Positions 51,593 through 62,316 of a stretch of DNA of 64,000 bases are shown here, piece by piece. The notes beneath the pieces are model-generated. The model saw nothing but the letters and a program-made list of their open reading frames with translations. It was not told the origin of the DNA and did not search any database. Source of the stretch: Hypomesus transpacificus (Eukaryota > Chordata > Actinopteri > Osmeriformes > Osmeridae). The stretch lies in assembly GCF_021917145.1 (NCBI RefSeq), contig NC_061082.1, positions 6,608,237 to 6,672,236 on the forward strand, given 5' to 3'. The position numbers were made by a program, and so were the translations under genes. Position 1 is the stretch's first letter; each line of letters starts with the position of its first letter.

Positions 51593-54500
51593 AGAGAGAA
51601 AGAGTCCAACGTGACGTATTTCGCGTCACTCAGCCCTGGTTAAGAGAGGAGCAGAGTCTATGGTCTGTTTAGCTAATGGGTACTTGACATGGCCTGAAGA
51701 ACACTTTGGGAGCATCCCAATGGCCATGGAGCGTAACACAGAGGCTGGCTGACGACAGCGGACCATCTCATGAGTGTGTGGTGGAAAAACAAGTGGCTCT
51801 CCTGGTTAACCATCAGGTCTGGGTGTGTGTGTGTGGTGTGTGTGTGTGTGTGTGTGTGTGTGTACATACCGCCCACATGCATAAATGGTTCCCACTAACT
51901 GGCTATTAATGTTCTCCTTCTTCACCCTGAAATCTCTGCTTCCAGACACTTTCCCTGAATCAGCATGTTCAATCACACGTTTGTTTCCACTAACAACAAC
52001 AACACGTGAACTAGGAAAACCCAGCCTGCCCAGACCAACATACTGTACCACTTTATGTGACATACTCAACATGTCATAAAGTTGTGAGAGAAAATACATA
52101 GTTTTGGGCTACTGGGAAAATGTAACTTGCTATGTTGCCTACTGTCAGCCACTACTATGTCAGTACTACGCCCAGGTCAACTAAACCACATGCTGTCTTG
52201 AGGAATTAAAGTGATGTGTGTGTGGGTGTGTGTATGTTTGAGCTGGGTGTCAACACAGTGTCAGATTTCGGTGTATTTGACCAGGCAGCTGTGATTATGT
52301 CTGCAGTTAGGGAGAACAGCCAGGCCCACACAATGACAACCTATGCAGCGACCTTGACCAAGTTCAACACTATCAGCTAGCTACACTATACCAGCAAATG
52401 AGGACAAACAAAACAGAAAACTTGGTCCAATCATACTTGTTGCTAGACCAACTAGATATGCAGGTAGATTAAGAGGAGGAGAAAGACGAGAATGTGCAGG
52501 GTAGTAAAAATGCTTTGGATGGTTCCCCAAATGCTTGGTTGATGACAACAAAAGACCATAGCAACATCACTACCACCCACTGCCACCTAGCAAGTAGAAC
52601 AGCAATCATTTTCACACTATTCACATAGTTCACGCACCAGTTTTGATTTGAGAAGAATATTACAGTTTTTCTCAATTGGTTTGGCTCAATTCTTGAAACA
52701 GAAATTACATTCTCAAAGCTCCACGTGCATTTAGCAACATACCCTATATGGTTCAGCACAACTACCTAGATCACCTTCAAAAGGTCATATCTCACCCAAA
52801 ACAGTTAAGTCATGCTTCAAAACCAAATCATTTTCTCATATAAATAGTCAGTGCCCCCAAAATGAAAAGTTGCTTCTCGATTGCTTTGGCTCATCTCTCG
52901 AGAAAAAAGAGAACATTCTCAAACCTTTAAATACATTTGCCAAAATAACCCAGATGGTTCAGCAAAACACCACGGAACACCTGCAAAGGGTCATCTCTTT
53001 CCTAAAACAGACAACTTATCAGTCAAAACTAAATCCTTTTCTCATACAAATAGTCAGTGCCCCCAAAATGAAAAGTCCCTTTGGCATTGTGTAAACACTG
53101 CAGGTCAAAATGTTTAGATGTTTTGTCAGTATGGCAGTGAATCTTAGAAATATCCCTTATGTGCACTGTGCTACAGTTACTGTAGTAGATGTTTTCTTTC
53201 CAGAATACAATGTGTCTCAATCTACATTTACATTTATTCATTTAGCAGATGCTTTTATCCAAAGCGACTTCCAAGAGAGCTTTACAAGAGTGCATAGGTC
53301 ACTGATCATACAGTAACAACGCGATAGCCCCATTTCGGGTTGCCAAACCATGAAGTATACATTGTGAAAAACCCAAATACAGTAAGTGCCAAAGAGAAGA
53401 ACCATAAGAGCATGTAGCCAAACAAGTTACAACTAAACAACATGAACCTCAAAAGTGCAAGAGTGTACCTGTAGAAAAGCAAGCAACAATACTGTAATGT
53501 ATGCTTCATGTTTTGGCTAACCACAATGTTTTTGGGGGTATCTCGTTGTTTAGGATCATTGACCTATGCACTTTTGTAAAGCTGTCTCTTGGAAGTCGCT
53601 TTGGATAAAAGCGTCTGCTAAATGAATACATGTAAAATGTAAATGTGTATCAAACAGAAAAAAGATTACAGTAATTCAAGAGTAGCTTACAAGGTTTCAC
53701 ATCACATATTGCACTTACACTGCCATGGAAATTGTTACTGTAATTGCCATACATCATGGTTACTGTTACAGGAAATGTGTACAGCACAATATACTTTCAT
53801 ACAATAAGCACATCAAAACTAACATTATGTATAACCTACACTAGTAGTATGAGTAACCACAGTAAGTTTCAGGCAAGTGACACTTTCCTAGTCAGAGTTA
53901 GCAGGGGGTGCATTACAGTAAGCCTGGCATGAAATGCACCTCCTCTATTGTCTGTTCTGTATATCCCAGCATCAAATGATTCCTATTGTACACTGAGGGG
54001 ACTAGTATGAGTAACCACGGTACTTTTCAGGCATCTGACCCCTTCCTAGTCAGAGTTGCAGAGGGTGCAGTTCATGGCAAGAAGGAAACACATACAGTAA
54101 GAAAGTAAAGCAAAGCTGGAGTTTCACTAGTTGTCGTCCTCACTGTCTGTCTGGCCACATATTTCAATGACATCACATCTGATCCATATTACAGTATATA
54201 CCATTATGTTTTTCATGGTATTATGTGCCTGGAAGATTTTGACAGTGGAGTGAACTATTGTGCAGGTGATGATGTACACAAGGAAATTATGCCAATATTT
54301 TTTGCAGAGAACAACCACTTGACTGAGAAACAACAGTCAGTTTAGACCAGCAAGACATTTTCAATTGATACTTGGCCTAATTGAAGGCAATTATACCTAA
54401 CCATTTCAAAGATGTGCGAAATCATTTGAAATGTGTGCAAACTGTAGGTAATTGCACTTGTCATTTACAAGGATGTACTAATACAATTGCAATTTGATTA

Positions 54501-56585
54501 AAGGAATGAACAATTCCAATCTGTTGTGAACAAGTGCCCAGTGGTTTGGAGGTTTGCACGTGTTGTTTTAAGAATGTCATTTCAGTTTCGTGAAATGAGC
54601 CAAACCAATTGAGAAAAACTGTAATATATTTGTTGTTGTTTTTAAATATAAGCATTTAACGTGAAGAAGTTTCACTTTACAAAGAATGAGTAAAGAGGGT
54701 GAAGAGGAGGAGGAGGGGCAAGAGGAGTTGTCACTGTTCCATGTTGACCCCTGACCTGCTGTCAGCAGTCTTCTGGGCAGAGCGGCTGCCCTCAGGCTCC
54801 TGTCCATGCACCTGATTCTCCATGCTCAATACACATGACAACAATCACTCAGTCTGTGCAGCCAGGGTCCACCACCAAGTCTCTCAACACAACATCGTTC
54901 AGGGTCGGCCCACAAGCCCACACAGCTATGGTCTCTCAACTACTCAAGTACCACACACAAAATCCACCATGCAACATACATTCTTCATACCAGCGGTGTT
55001 CAAAAATGCTTGTCAGAAAACAATGCCTATATTGTGAAATATTAAATACTTTAAATAGCAAAGATAATTAACATTTCAGTGACAACAGTTCTTTTATTGT
55101 ACTCTCATTGAGAACAGGTAATGGTGCCAATTCATGTAAAGTAAAAACATTGATACTATCTGAGGCCTCAAAAGGTGTTTAAAAAAAGCCCCTAACAGTT
55201 TCCTATACTGTGCCCAGAGAGAAACCACACCATTTGCATACTTAGATGGTACACTGGCCAAACTGCTTTCAAACTTCCTGAAAGCACATGACCAGGCAGA
55301 TTTCTCTACATCCTTGCAAACATCATCATCAGTTGTTTTAACAGAATCTCCCGTTTAGTCTAGATACTCCGTTTCTCTGCCACCTAGATAAACATCCAGC
55401 GGGAGGCATACATTTTGTACTTCAATGCAGCTGAAACGTCATGAATGGAGAGGTAATTGCAGTGACATTCTGGTATGTCTGTAACAAGCTGTCATTCCAG
55501 TCCTCATCACTCCCTTTCTGATGTGTCAATGATACAAATGTCATCTGGAAAGATGACATTCCACACATTCTTCAAGATGTTTCAATGAACTCCACCTCCC
55601 TGAGATCAGCCGTTTGCAGTATAACGTTTGCTGAACTGACTAAATATGGTCCCAAAGGACAAAGACAATCACAACGTCACAGACCAGTACAGTAATATCC
55701 TGGATATGGAACCCACCACAGCAAAGGGAAGATCATCATTAATTAGCTTGCAGGGCAGCTATATCAGAGACAGAGAAGTTTACCATAGCCACAATCACAC
55801 ACCACTCCCTGAAGTCTCCTCCCCCCCCCCCCCCCCACTCACCCAAGAGTCATCTTCAAAGAAAGTTGTTATAATGCTTTAGATGAAAGAGGATTTGTGG
55901 CTAATTTGGTCTTCAAAGGCTGTTGCGGAGTACCATGCTTGCCTCCTCACAAAACTAGGTTGGAGGGAGTGGAACAGAAACTCTCTAATGCTGCTACGAT
56001 ACTTTAGGATGGAACTTCTTTTTTGGGGGGGGGAACGAGAACATGAATAATTAACACGCTGAAGAAAATTAGATTTACTGCATCCTGTAAACACTGTTAG
56101 ATAATGTTAGATCTGCTTACACAGGGATAGCATGTCATCACTTGCAGTGCATCCATGCGCCTGATTTCAAGTTAAGGAAGTGGTCCAGACAGTGACAATG
56201 CTGTAACAAGTCACCTGCATTCCCCTCAGCTTCATACTCAAGGCCGTCTGTTTGTATGAAGTCACTTCTCCACCTCTCCATCCATCTCACCAAATCTACT
56301 CGTCCTGCATCGTCTCTCTCTGAACAGTCCATTGTATCATACTAGTGTTTATTATTTAATCTAACCGTGTGTATTGCTCTGTAAGTGACTTTGTCCACTC
56401 ACCATCGTATCTCTCTCTCTCTCTCTCACACTCACTCACACACACTCTCTCTTTCTCTCTCTCTTATCACTTTGGCAGGGAGATCCAGCCTGGGTTAATG
56501 GATAATGAGTACTTAAGGTTGCATTAGAGTGGAGCAGAGAGAAACCTTGCCCGTTCTATACATGGGTCTAACCACAAAGCCTCCC

Positions 56586-56617
<32 letters not shown>

Positions 56618-59600
56618 ACGCACACACGCACACACACACACAGAAAAAGACGAAACCTAAAGCAGATGAACCCCTCAACCGAAACCTAATCAGATTTGTA
56701 ACTCCAAGACCTATCTCAATCCATCTCATCTGGCATCAGATTATGAGGAAAAACAGCTCTGTTTACAATCCTCCAGAACCAAAAGTAAGAGAGCTCTATA
56801 TCTGCTGTGAGAAAAATGAACGCCAATCAGAACCTGTTCTCTTCTCCCCATTCCTGAGCCGTGACACCTGGCAAGCATCCAGCAGCATCAGGCTCAGTCC
56901 ACTTCAACTATGTCCTCTTCATGCTCCACAAAGCACACGCTGCATAGCCCCTCACAGTCCCCTTCCTCCCAAAGTGTGGACTCTTTGTATGCACTCTGCA
57001 TCATGACTTTCAAAGAGTCAATAAACTACAAAGGCACTGAATCTAGACAGCTAAAACCTTTACAGCAATCAACAATCAAGAGAGAGAGAGTCCTTTTTTT
57101 AACATTTCCTGTTTTTCCCCCCCAAAAACCCTAACTTTTCACAGAAGGAGCACGTGCAGTGCTCGTTTAGTACGCACCTGTACCTTTATAACAGCAGCAG
57201 CAGCACCTAGTTAGGATCCAGCCACAACACGCTCGGCTCAGTCTCCCTCTCTTCATTATGCCCAATCAAAGCCCATGGCTCCAAGAGATGAACACGGGAT
57301 GGGGAGTAACAGAGAGAGAGAGACAGAGAGAGGGAAAACAGAGAGAGGGAGATAGATCCACATGCAGACTGACTTCGGCTTAGGCTACCAGCCACTGGTC
57401 TGTTCTCAGCCTGCTCGCAGCCTACATGGGAGGGAAGGGGCGGGAGGACAGAGGAGGTGGGGATAGAGGAGGCGACGTGGGAGGGACTCATTTTCTCAGT
57501 CTGTGATTCAGAGAGAGCGGGGTGTTGATTACACACGCGACAGTGCTGCTACTCCTTGCCTGACTACTCCTCCTCTCCACTACTGAGAATCCCCGGGCCA
57601 ACTCGAGAAACAGACAACGACAGGATTGTTTGTATCCACTAGAGCTGTGTCCTGGCCGAGAGACTCTCTGAGCTCAAGATGGTCATAAGAAAATATGTGG
57701 GAGAATTCTTCTCATAGGCTGTGTTACCATAGAAGACTCAGAAGAGTGGGATTTCATATTTGGAGTTTTAAAAACACGTCCTGCATGTTTCGAGTTGTAA
57801 CATGTAGATGTATTTGAATATTGAAGGCCAAAGACACGTCACACTTAAATGGTGGGAAAGTTAGACAATTCACCATTTACAGTCAACTTTAGTCAAGGAG
57901 GAAATTGATTCTGAGTCATTGATTTTCTAATCTTGCCTGCTGTTCTTTTCATAAATTAACTTTTAATAATCCATATTTTAAATGTTTCCACTGAAAGTCA
58001 CATTTTCTGTCCATGTGAAAAGCTTCAATCTTCAAGCTACAATCTAGGTAGGGCACAGGAATCTCAGCTCTGGTTGGTCATCTTGAAATACCCTTGGACT
58101 GCTTTTCTTTTCAAGGTGTGTGAGTGTGAGAGTGTCTGTGTGGGAGGTGCTGGCCCGTCACCGCCCCATCTGTGTGTGTATCAGTGTGTGTATCAGTGTG
58201 TGTATCAGTGTGTGTATCAGTGTGTGTATCAGTCTGTGTATCAGTGTGTGTATCAGTGTGTGTATCAGTCTGTGTATCAGTGTGTATATCAGTGTGTATC
58301 AGTGTGTGTATCAGTCTGTGTATCAGTGTGTATATCAGTGTGTGTATCAGTCTGTGTATCAGTGTGTGTATCAGTCTGTGTATCAGTGTGTGTATCAGTG
58401 TGTGTATCAGTCTGTGTATCAGTCTGTGTATCAGTGTGTGTATCAGTGTGTGTATCAGTGTGTGTATCCCCAGCAGAGAGCGGAGACACCAGGTGAGTCA
58501 GCCTCACATAGCCCAGATAAACTCCACAACAGAGTACATTTCCTACCAGGCTCCTTACCTGCAGTGTCCTAGTTTCCCCTGCAGCCAAGGGCACTTTGTC
58601 TCCACACAACAACCACATGGCCTTATTCAGCCTCTGTGGGAAAAGGGATCAACTCCAGTCTAGTACACTTAGGGTAGCACATGTTTACCCTAGCCTAGCA
58701 CTAACACATTGGAATCCAAAAGACAACATTAAGTTCTGTGGTAGTTGAACTCCAAATGATAATATTGTGGCAGTTGAAATCACTGTGATGTGCAGTTTTT
58801 GCCCAAACGCTCAATAAAATAATAAAAACGAGAAGTCTATGAGCAGATTCCCATAAGTTAGTGCTGCAACAAACCAGATCAACCTTGAAGTACCTCCAGG
58901 ACTGAAGCGGAGGAGCAGTTAGAGGAACTAAGTACAAATAAGGACATGCTGTTGCCTGCAGCCAAGCTCCCCCTTGCTGAGAAATCTTACTTTATATTTA
59001 AACAGCTGAACGTTTTTCTTCCTGAACTTCTGCTTCCGAAAAATATTGTTCCAGGTAGACATATATAGAAGGGAGACAGTTGGTAATGTACCAAAACATT
59101 TGGACCCACAGCCTGAGGTTCAGTAGATGTCAGCCCTGCAGTACAGTTCAAACACTTGTGCATATTAGGGTGTCATTCCATCGATTTACATATCGCATAG
59201 CTGACACTCTACTAGTGTCATTTTGCATATTGCCATGGAACAACCAGGCTGACTAGGGGAGAAAACAGTGGTAAACATTGTGTCTATGTAAATAAGTGGA
59301 CCGCTGGGGGATTGTGTGGGTTTCTGTTTCAGAGACTCAACACTATGCAGGTGGGGCAGTGCATGTACAGTATGTATGGCGAGTATGGAAGGCCTGTGAG
59401 CAAGGAGGGAAACTATGTAGCCTAGATACCTGTCTGAGAGAGTATTAGGAATGTAGGCTAACAAAGACTACATGGTACATGGTTCACAGTGAGACATGCA
59501 TTGTTCCAGATCTTAGGCAGGTGAGACTAGACAAGCATGGCCTCCTGTCAACGGACAGACAACAACAGACTGGAATTTATAATGTAAGGTAACCACAGGC

Positions 59601-59862
59601 ACAACCACATGAAAGCCCAGCCTTTGACTGTGTTTAAACAAAACAAACGCGACCATTTCATAAAACAGACTGGTTACCAACTTAACTGTCAGGAGGCTGT
59701 TTTATGTTTAGGAGAAAGAAGGGTAGACGGACCATCCATGAATTTCCTTTTACATAAGTATCCAAAGCCTAATGGGTATGTAAAATAAATTCATAACATA
59801 TTGAAGTGTGTGTGAGAGACATCTCCTGAGCATCTGTCTATCAGTGTCTCTGAATCCCCAAT

Positions 59863-59898
<36 letters not shown>

Positions 59899-60975
59899 AC
59901 ACACACACACATACACACACACACCATGGCTTCCATTTCCTAAGCCTTGTTTTCCTTCCGCCGCTGCAGGGAGTCAGAGGAAGCCGAGCGTACGGACTCT
60001 CAGAATAGGAACGCTGAGGGGCTGTTTTAGGTCAGAGGAAACGAGGAAAGGACAAAAAGGAAGCTCCTACAGGCTCAGTAATAAAGAAGTCCATCTGAGA
60101 TTGTCAACAATAACCGGTAATGTCCCAACAGGGTCTAACCCTAGGGTCTCTCCTCAGCACATGTAAACATTCATATTGTACTCTACACAGGCAAGCACAA
60201 GTACACACACTCTGTGTGTGTGAGCATGCAATGCTGGAGGAAACCAGACTACAACTTTGTGTAGAAGCATTGCTTTAAGGATGGTTGAATCAATGAATGG
60301 CTCCTATTGTTAGCTTCATTCTGACACACAAGCATTGACCCCTCATTTAATACGCACAGCGCAGCTACGCAGCATGCTGTTTTATTCAGCTACTCCCCCT
60401 TCCACTGAAAATAAATGGGGATGGAGGGGGTAAATTCATCATTCTACACAATGTTCTCTGAACTTTGTGAGCATGATAGCGATATACTTACAGGGCCAAT
60501 TGGACAAGCCAACAGCACCATCTACAGGTTGGTTCAGAAATATAATTCAATTTCAAAGGCTTGAGCCATACCTTTCTGGCAGGGCTCATACTTGACTAAG
60601 CCAACATGATGTTGATCCATTCCTTGAGATCACTTCTGCATAATATTTCGCCTCCCCAGGGGTTCCACGCAAAGACGCGTAGTCCACGCAGCATCATCAT
60701 CCCCATTCCAAAGCCTTCCTGTCCTTACCTTTCCCTGAGGGGAAGAAGCAGTCCATCTCCACGCTGCTGCGGGAGTGCGAGATGCAGAGAGCACTGCTGG
60801 GGACCAGGCCCTCTTGGGGGGGGACCCTCTCGGTGGTCCGGACCAGACACCAGCCGGGCCGGTCGCTGGGGCGCTCCAGAAGCTCCACCGTCTGACCCGT
60901 CTGAAGGCTCATCTCGTTGGGGCAGCTCGCCGCAAAGTCCTGCAGCACCACGGTCAGCTCACACCCGCCGGAGAG
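37197..60975 (-). CDS. kalrn: Kalirin RhoGEF kinase, 3' half of gene
   Basis: Twenty-eight exons on the minus strand, in transcript order by (high-low): 60975-60729, 50609-50335, 49452-49312, 48741-48646, 47908-47793, 47516-47450, 47039-46936, 46805-46736, 46625-46539, 46437-46345, 46229-46179, 46058-45981, 45138-44953, 44807-44636, 44358-44147, 43780-43530, 41835-41697, 40541-40479, 39974-39947, 39833-39671, 39433-39312, 39223-39092, 38895-38731, 38595-38517, 38381-38330, 38229-38081, 37990-37852, 37742-37197. They sum to 4,023 nt (1,340 aa plus stop) with every phase consistent. Order of domains: SH3, DH2-PH2 (RhoA-type exchange module), SH3, Ig, FN3, Ser/Thr kinase. This is the C-terminal half of full-length kalirin. 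The Sec14, spectrin and DH1-PH1 exons lie beyond the right edge. Linker wording ([20 protein letters not shown]) and the neighbour umps identify kalirin over its paralogue TRIO. Kalirin shapes dendritic spines and axons. Which teleost paralogue (a or b) cannot be told here. Confidence 0.96.
38731..39223 (-). CDS. kalrn: kalrn exons: fibronectin type III domain
   Basis: Exons 39223-39092 and 38895-38731 encode the FN3 domain (about 921-1019): [10 protein letters not shown], the B-strand [17 protein letters not shown], then [22 protein letters not shown] and the C-terminal [20 protein letters not shown]. Wording and domain order agree with kalirin. Confidence 0.93.
39312..39833 (-). CDS. kalrn: kalrn exons: Ig-like domain
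   Basis: Exons 39833-39671 and 39433-39312 encode an I-set Ig domain (about 826-920). It starts [25 protein letters not shown] and has [15 protein letters not shown] and the second-sheet signature [20 protein letters not shown]. Both cysteines of the Ig disulfide are present. The position of the core tryptophan (expected after KPNIT) is leucine (residue 861). Confidence 0.92.
39947..41835 (-). CDS. kalrn: kalrn exons: linker between SH3-2 and Ig
   Basis: Exons 41835-41697, 40541-40479 and 39974-39947 encode the linker between SH3-2 and Ig. The first gives the basic [17 protein letters not shown] and LRKPKEIL. The second gives the acidic [20 protein letters not shown], matching an acidic EESECDD stretch that I recall in the human protein. 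The third is a 28-nt micro-exon encoding LLNPNFIQE plus one base. The micro-exon was placed from its flanks (ctttgcag|TTACTG and GAAG|GTAAGA) and from the need to keep phase. Confidence 0.85.
40542..43529. other. kalrn introns around exons 17-18
   Basis: Two introns, 43,529-41,836 and 41,696-40,542, flank the exon at 41,835-41,697. Apart from a G14 homopolymer at 41,426-41,439 I see only AT-rich unique sequence. No additional exon with both splice sites and coding potential is evident. Confidence 0.5.
41426..41439. repeat. G14 homopolymer
   Basis: Fourteen consecutive G inside a kalrn intron. Confidence 0.85.
43530..44358 (-). CDS. kalrn: kalrn exons: Ser-rich linker and second SH3
   Basis: Exon 44358-44147 encodes a serine/lysine-rich linker ([14 protein letters not shown], then AEKPPLTGR and [10 protein letters not shown]). 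Exon 43780-43530 encodes the second SH3 (about 680-745): [46 protein letters not shown]. The acceptor of the SH3 exon is a tandem cagcag, so an alternative start at 43,783 would insert one glutamine without shifting frame. Confidence 0.92.
44636..45138 (-). CDS. kalrn: kalrn exons: second PH domain
   Basis: Exons 45138-44953 and 44807-44636 encode the PH domain paired with DH2 (about residues 476-595). Landmarks are [49 protein letters not shown] and the C-terminal helix with the usual Trp ([11 protein letters not shown]). The intron between them is only 145 nt, and a (CA)28 repeat on the plus strand, which is UG in the transcript, fills most of its 3' end. Confidence 0.93.
44813..44868. repeat. 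(CA)28 microsatellite at a kalrn acceptor
   Basis: Perfect 56-base CA run on the plus strand, read as (UG)28 in kalrn pre-mRNA. It ends 5 nt before the exon boundary at 44,807, so it occupies the position normally held by a polypyrimidine tract. Confidence 0.96.
45981..47908 (-). CDS. kalrn: kalrn exons: second DH (RhoGEF) domain
   Basis: Exons 47908-47793, 47516-47450, 47039-46936, 46805-46736, 46625-46539, 46437-46345, 46229-46179 and 46058-45981. After a proline-rich lead ([17 protein letters not shown]) the DH fold starts at [22 protein letters not shown] (about residues 287-310). It runs through [31 protein letters not shown], and the most conserved helix [22 protein letters not shown], ending at [13 protein letters not shown] (about 475). 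DH domains catalyse GDP release from Rho GTPases; in kalirin this second module acts on RhoA (known family biology). Introns in this block are short to moderate. Confidence 0.93.
47726..47775. repeat. TG-rich microsatellite in a kalrn intron
   Basis: Short interrupted TG run (tgtgtgtg with gca and acg interruptions) just downstream, in transcript direction, of the exon ending at 47,793. It reads as CA in the pre-mRNA. Confidence 0.8.
47908..50609 (-). CDS. kalrn: kalrn exons: SH3-to-DH2 linker
   Basis: Exons 50609-50335, 49452-49312 and 48741-48646 encode the Ser/Lys-rich linker between the first SH3 and the second DH domain; the exon starting at 47908 follows. Recognisable kalirin wording includes [44 protein letters not shown] and [19 protein letters not shown]. 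The linker is shorter and differs between these blocks from what I recall of the human protein, with extra basic stretches ([15 protein letters not shown]). The short proline motifs could bind SH3 domains, including its own. Confidence 0.88.
48765..48945. repeat. GA/GGA-rich low-complexity tract
   Basis: Degenerate purine-rich repeat (gaggagaggggtgga units) in the intron before the kalrn exon at 48,741. Its minus-strand complement is a CT-rich tract that ends about 20-30 bases from the acceptor and could strengthen it. Confidence 0.75.
50610..52652. other. kalrn large intron, left part
   Basis: Start of the 10.1-kb intron between the SH3 exon (60,729) and the exon at 50,609. It holds TG/GA tracts at about 51,549-51,602 and a TG tract at about 51,821-51,862, otherwise unique sequence. 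No exon with coding potential is recognised. Confidence 0.5.
52661..54623. mobile_element. Inverted-repeat DNA transposon, 1.96 kb
   Basis: Bounded by 68-base terminal inverted repeats: 52,661-52,728 starts TACAGTTTTTCTCAATTGG, and 54,556-54,623 is its imperfect reverse complement ending CTGTA. Both ends are flanked by ATAT (52,657-52,660 and 54,624-54,627), a likely 4-bp target duplication. There is no transposase frame, so it is non-autonomous. The left end is tandemly doubled (206-bp units at about 52,665-52,870 and 52,871-53,076, each ending cccccaaaatgaaaagt). A second pair of internal direct repeats starts near 53,842 and 54,006 (agtatgagtaaccac). A separate inverted-repeat element is nested inside. 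I cannot assign a superfamily. Confidence 0.8.
53223..53643. mobile_element. Nested long inverted-repeat (foldback) element
   Basis: About 420 bases with long inverted arms (about 53,223-53,363 and 53,496-53,643) around a spacer of about 130 bases. Each arm begins with the common teleost motif tcatttagcagacgctttt followed by atccaaagcgactt, and continues through caagagagctttacaagagtgcataggtca-like sequence; similarity extends inward to atgaagtatacatt. Arms are not identical, so it is not recent. It would form a large hairpin if transcribed. Confidence 0.8.
55821..55836. repeat. C16 homopolymer
   Basis: Sixteen consecutive C in the large kalrn intron. Confidence 0.85.
56587..56641. repeat. 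CA microsatellite
   Basis: Interrupted CA run in the large kalrn intron, preceded by a CT tract at about 56,409-56,465. Confidence 0.85.
58171..58468. repeat. 12-bp minisatellite, TGTGTGTATCAG
   Basis: About 25 tandem units of tgtgtgtatcag, alternating irregularly with the variant tgtctgtatcag (read as cagtctgtg), with a few shortened units near 58,285-58,310. Because the unit length is a multiple of three, all plus-strand frames stay open and give long Cys-Val-Ser or Ile-Ser-Val frames. They are artefacts. Confidence 0.95.
58469..60728. other. kalrn large intron, right part
   Basis: Unique sequence with a CA microsatellite at 59,863-59,925. No exon recognised. Confidence 0.5.
59863..59925. 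repeat. CA microsatellite
   Basis: CA run with two ATA interruptions in the kalrn large intron. Confidence 0.9.
60729..60975 (-). CDS. kalrn: kalrn exon: first SH3 domain
   Basis: The first kalrn exon inside the window. The acceptor follows a C-rich tract (cctcgtccag|CTCTCC) and the donor is AAAG|GTAAGG. It encodes [14 protein letters not shown] through the SH3 core ([20 protein letters not shown], then GLVPSSAL), followed by [16 protein letters not shown]. The exon begins in phase 0, so it joins directly to a phase-0 exon outside the window. From here a 10.1-kb intron separates it from the next exon. Confidence 0.93.
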
Positions 60976-62316
60976 CTGGACGAGGAGATGGGGGGGAGGG
61001 TGGGGGGGAGAGGGGTTGGTTAGTCTCATGCAGTATGTAACTTAGCAAACCTAGCATTCATCGAGACAGAATTGGTTTCAGCGTTGACTTCGACATCTGG
61101 CATTTCCTCCGTGACACTGAGGAGGGGGAGACACCACGAAAAGAGGCATGCGTACCAAACCATCATCATCTTGTTAAGGATAGATGTGTTTGTTTCTTCA
61201 GCTTAAAGCCTGGGGGATTCGATACCATCCAGACATAATCTTATAACTTCTCATTCTGCATTCTCTCTTTCCTCTCTCTCTCCCTCTTCTTCTTCATAGC
61301 AGATTGAATCAACAGGTCGTGTGAAAGGAGCATTTTGGGTCAGCTCATCTCTCTCCACAGTTGCTCTACTCCCCTCCAGGGATATCAGGAACAGGAAAAA
61401 CAGACCATGCCCCTCCTCCATCCCCTGGGATGCCCTGGACAGACAAGACTCTCCTGTCTGTCTCGTAACAGGAACAAGAAAGGGACCAAAACAAGATTTG
61501 GGTGTAAAACTAGAATGTCCACACAAAACACCCACTCACACACCAGGGTCCTCCCCTGAAGGATCCAATAGTGCACGACCTCCAGACCACCCACAGCTCT
61601 CAGGCAGCCTCTCCTGGCTCCTCTCCCTCCCTCCCTGCTCTGCTTCACTGCTCCTTCCTGGTCTGATCTGTGTTACACACCAGGCTAGAATGGCTCACTA
61701 TCAGCCCCATACACTAAATTCTCAGGCTCTTGTTCACCTGTCGGGCAGTTTAAGAACCCTTCCCCTGCAAAATGAGAGGGAACAATGCTATAATAAATAG
61801 AACACTGATAAGGGACGTGACTCATGTTCAACACCAAACACAGAAGGCTGTGTGAACCTGCTTTCTCTCCTAGCTCCAGCGTGATGACCTCACCTAAGGC
61901 TTGGCAGCCTGCAGCAGCCTGCAGCCTCGCCTTAACGGAGACCGAATCTAGTCAGCAGGACGCCCCGAACACAATAAACACAGACCTTTATAACGAGCAT
62001 TTACAAGCATTATAACGACCAGTAAATCCAGCCAATTGCCAGGAGATATGATTGTTACCACTTGACAGTTAACCCTCCGTAACTAACGATGACACAAGGC
62101 CAGACGTCCTCGTCATTAAACATGCACAGTCAGCTCAGTGAGGGAGCAGAATATTCACAAAATGCTGGACGTCGTACTCAGGAATATAAACATGAATCCC
62201 AACGGGTCAATTATCAAGACTAACATTTTTTCCACTGAATTGGGTCTGAAGTTTTCCTCGGTAGCCCCTCAAGCCATGATCAGAAAAACAGGGCCAATCA
62301 TTGTTTTTGTTTTTTT

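Larger units (their letters stand above)
54628..58165. other. kalrn large intron, middle part
   Basis: No exon recognised. It contains a C16 homopolymer (55,821-55,836), CT and CA tracts (about 56,409-56,465 and 56,587-56,641), and a GA tract (about 57,307-57,355). Confidence 0.5.

Noticed and set aside
58074-58663. Three long overlapping frames over the minisatellite
   Set aside because: The 12-bp unit keeps all three plus-strand frames open; the peptides are pure repeats.
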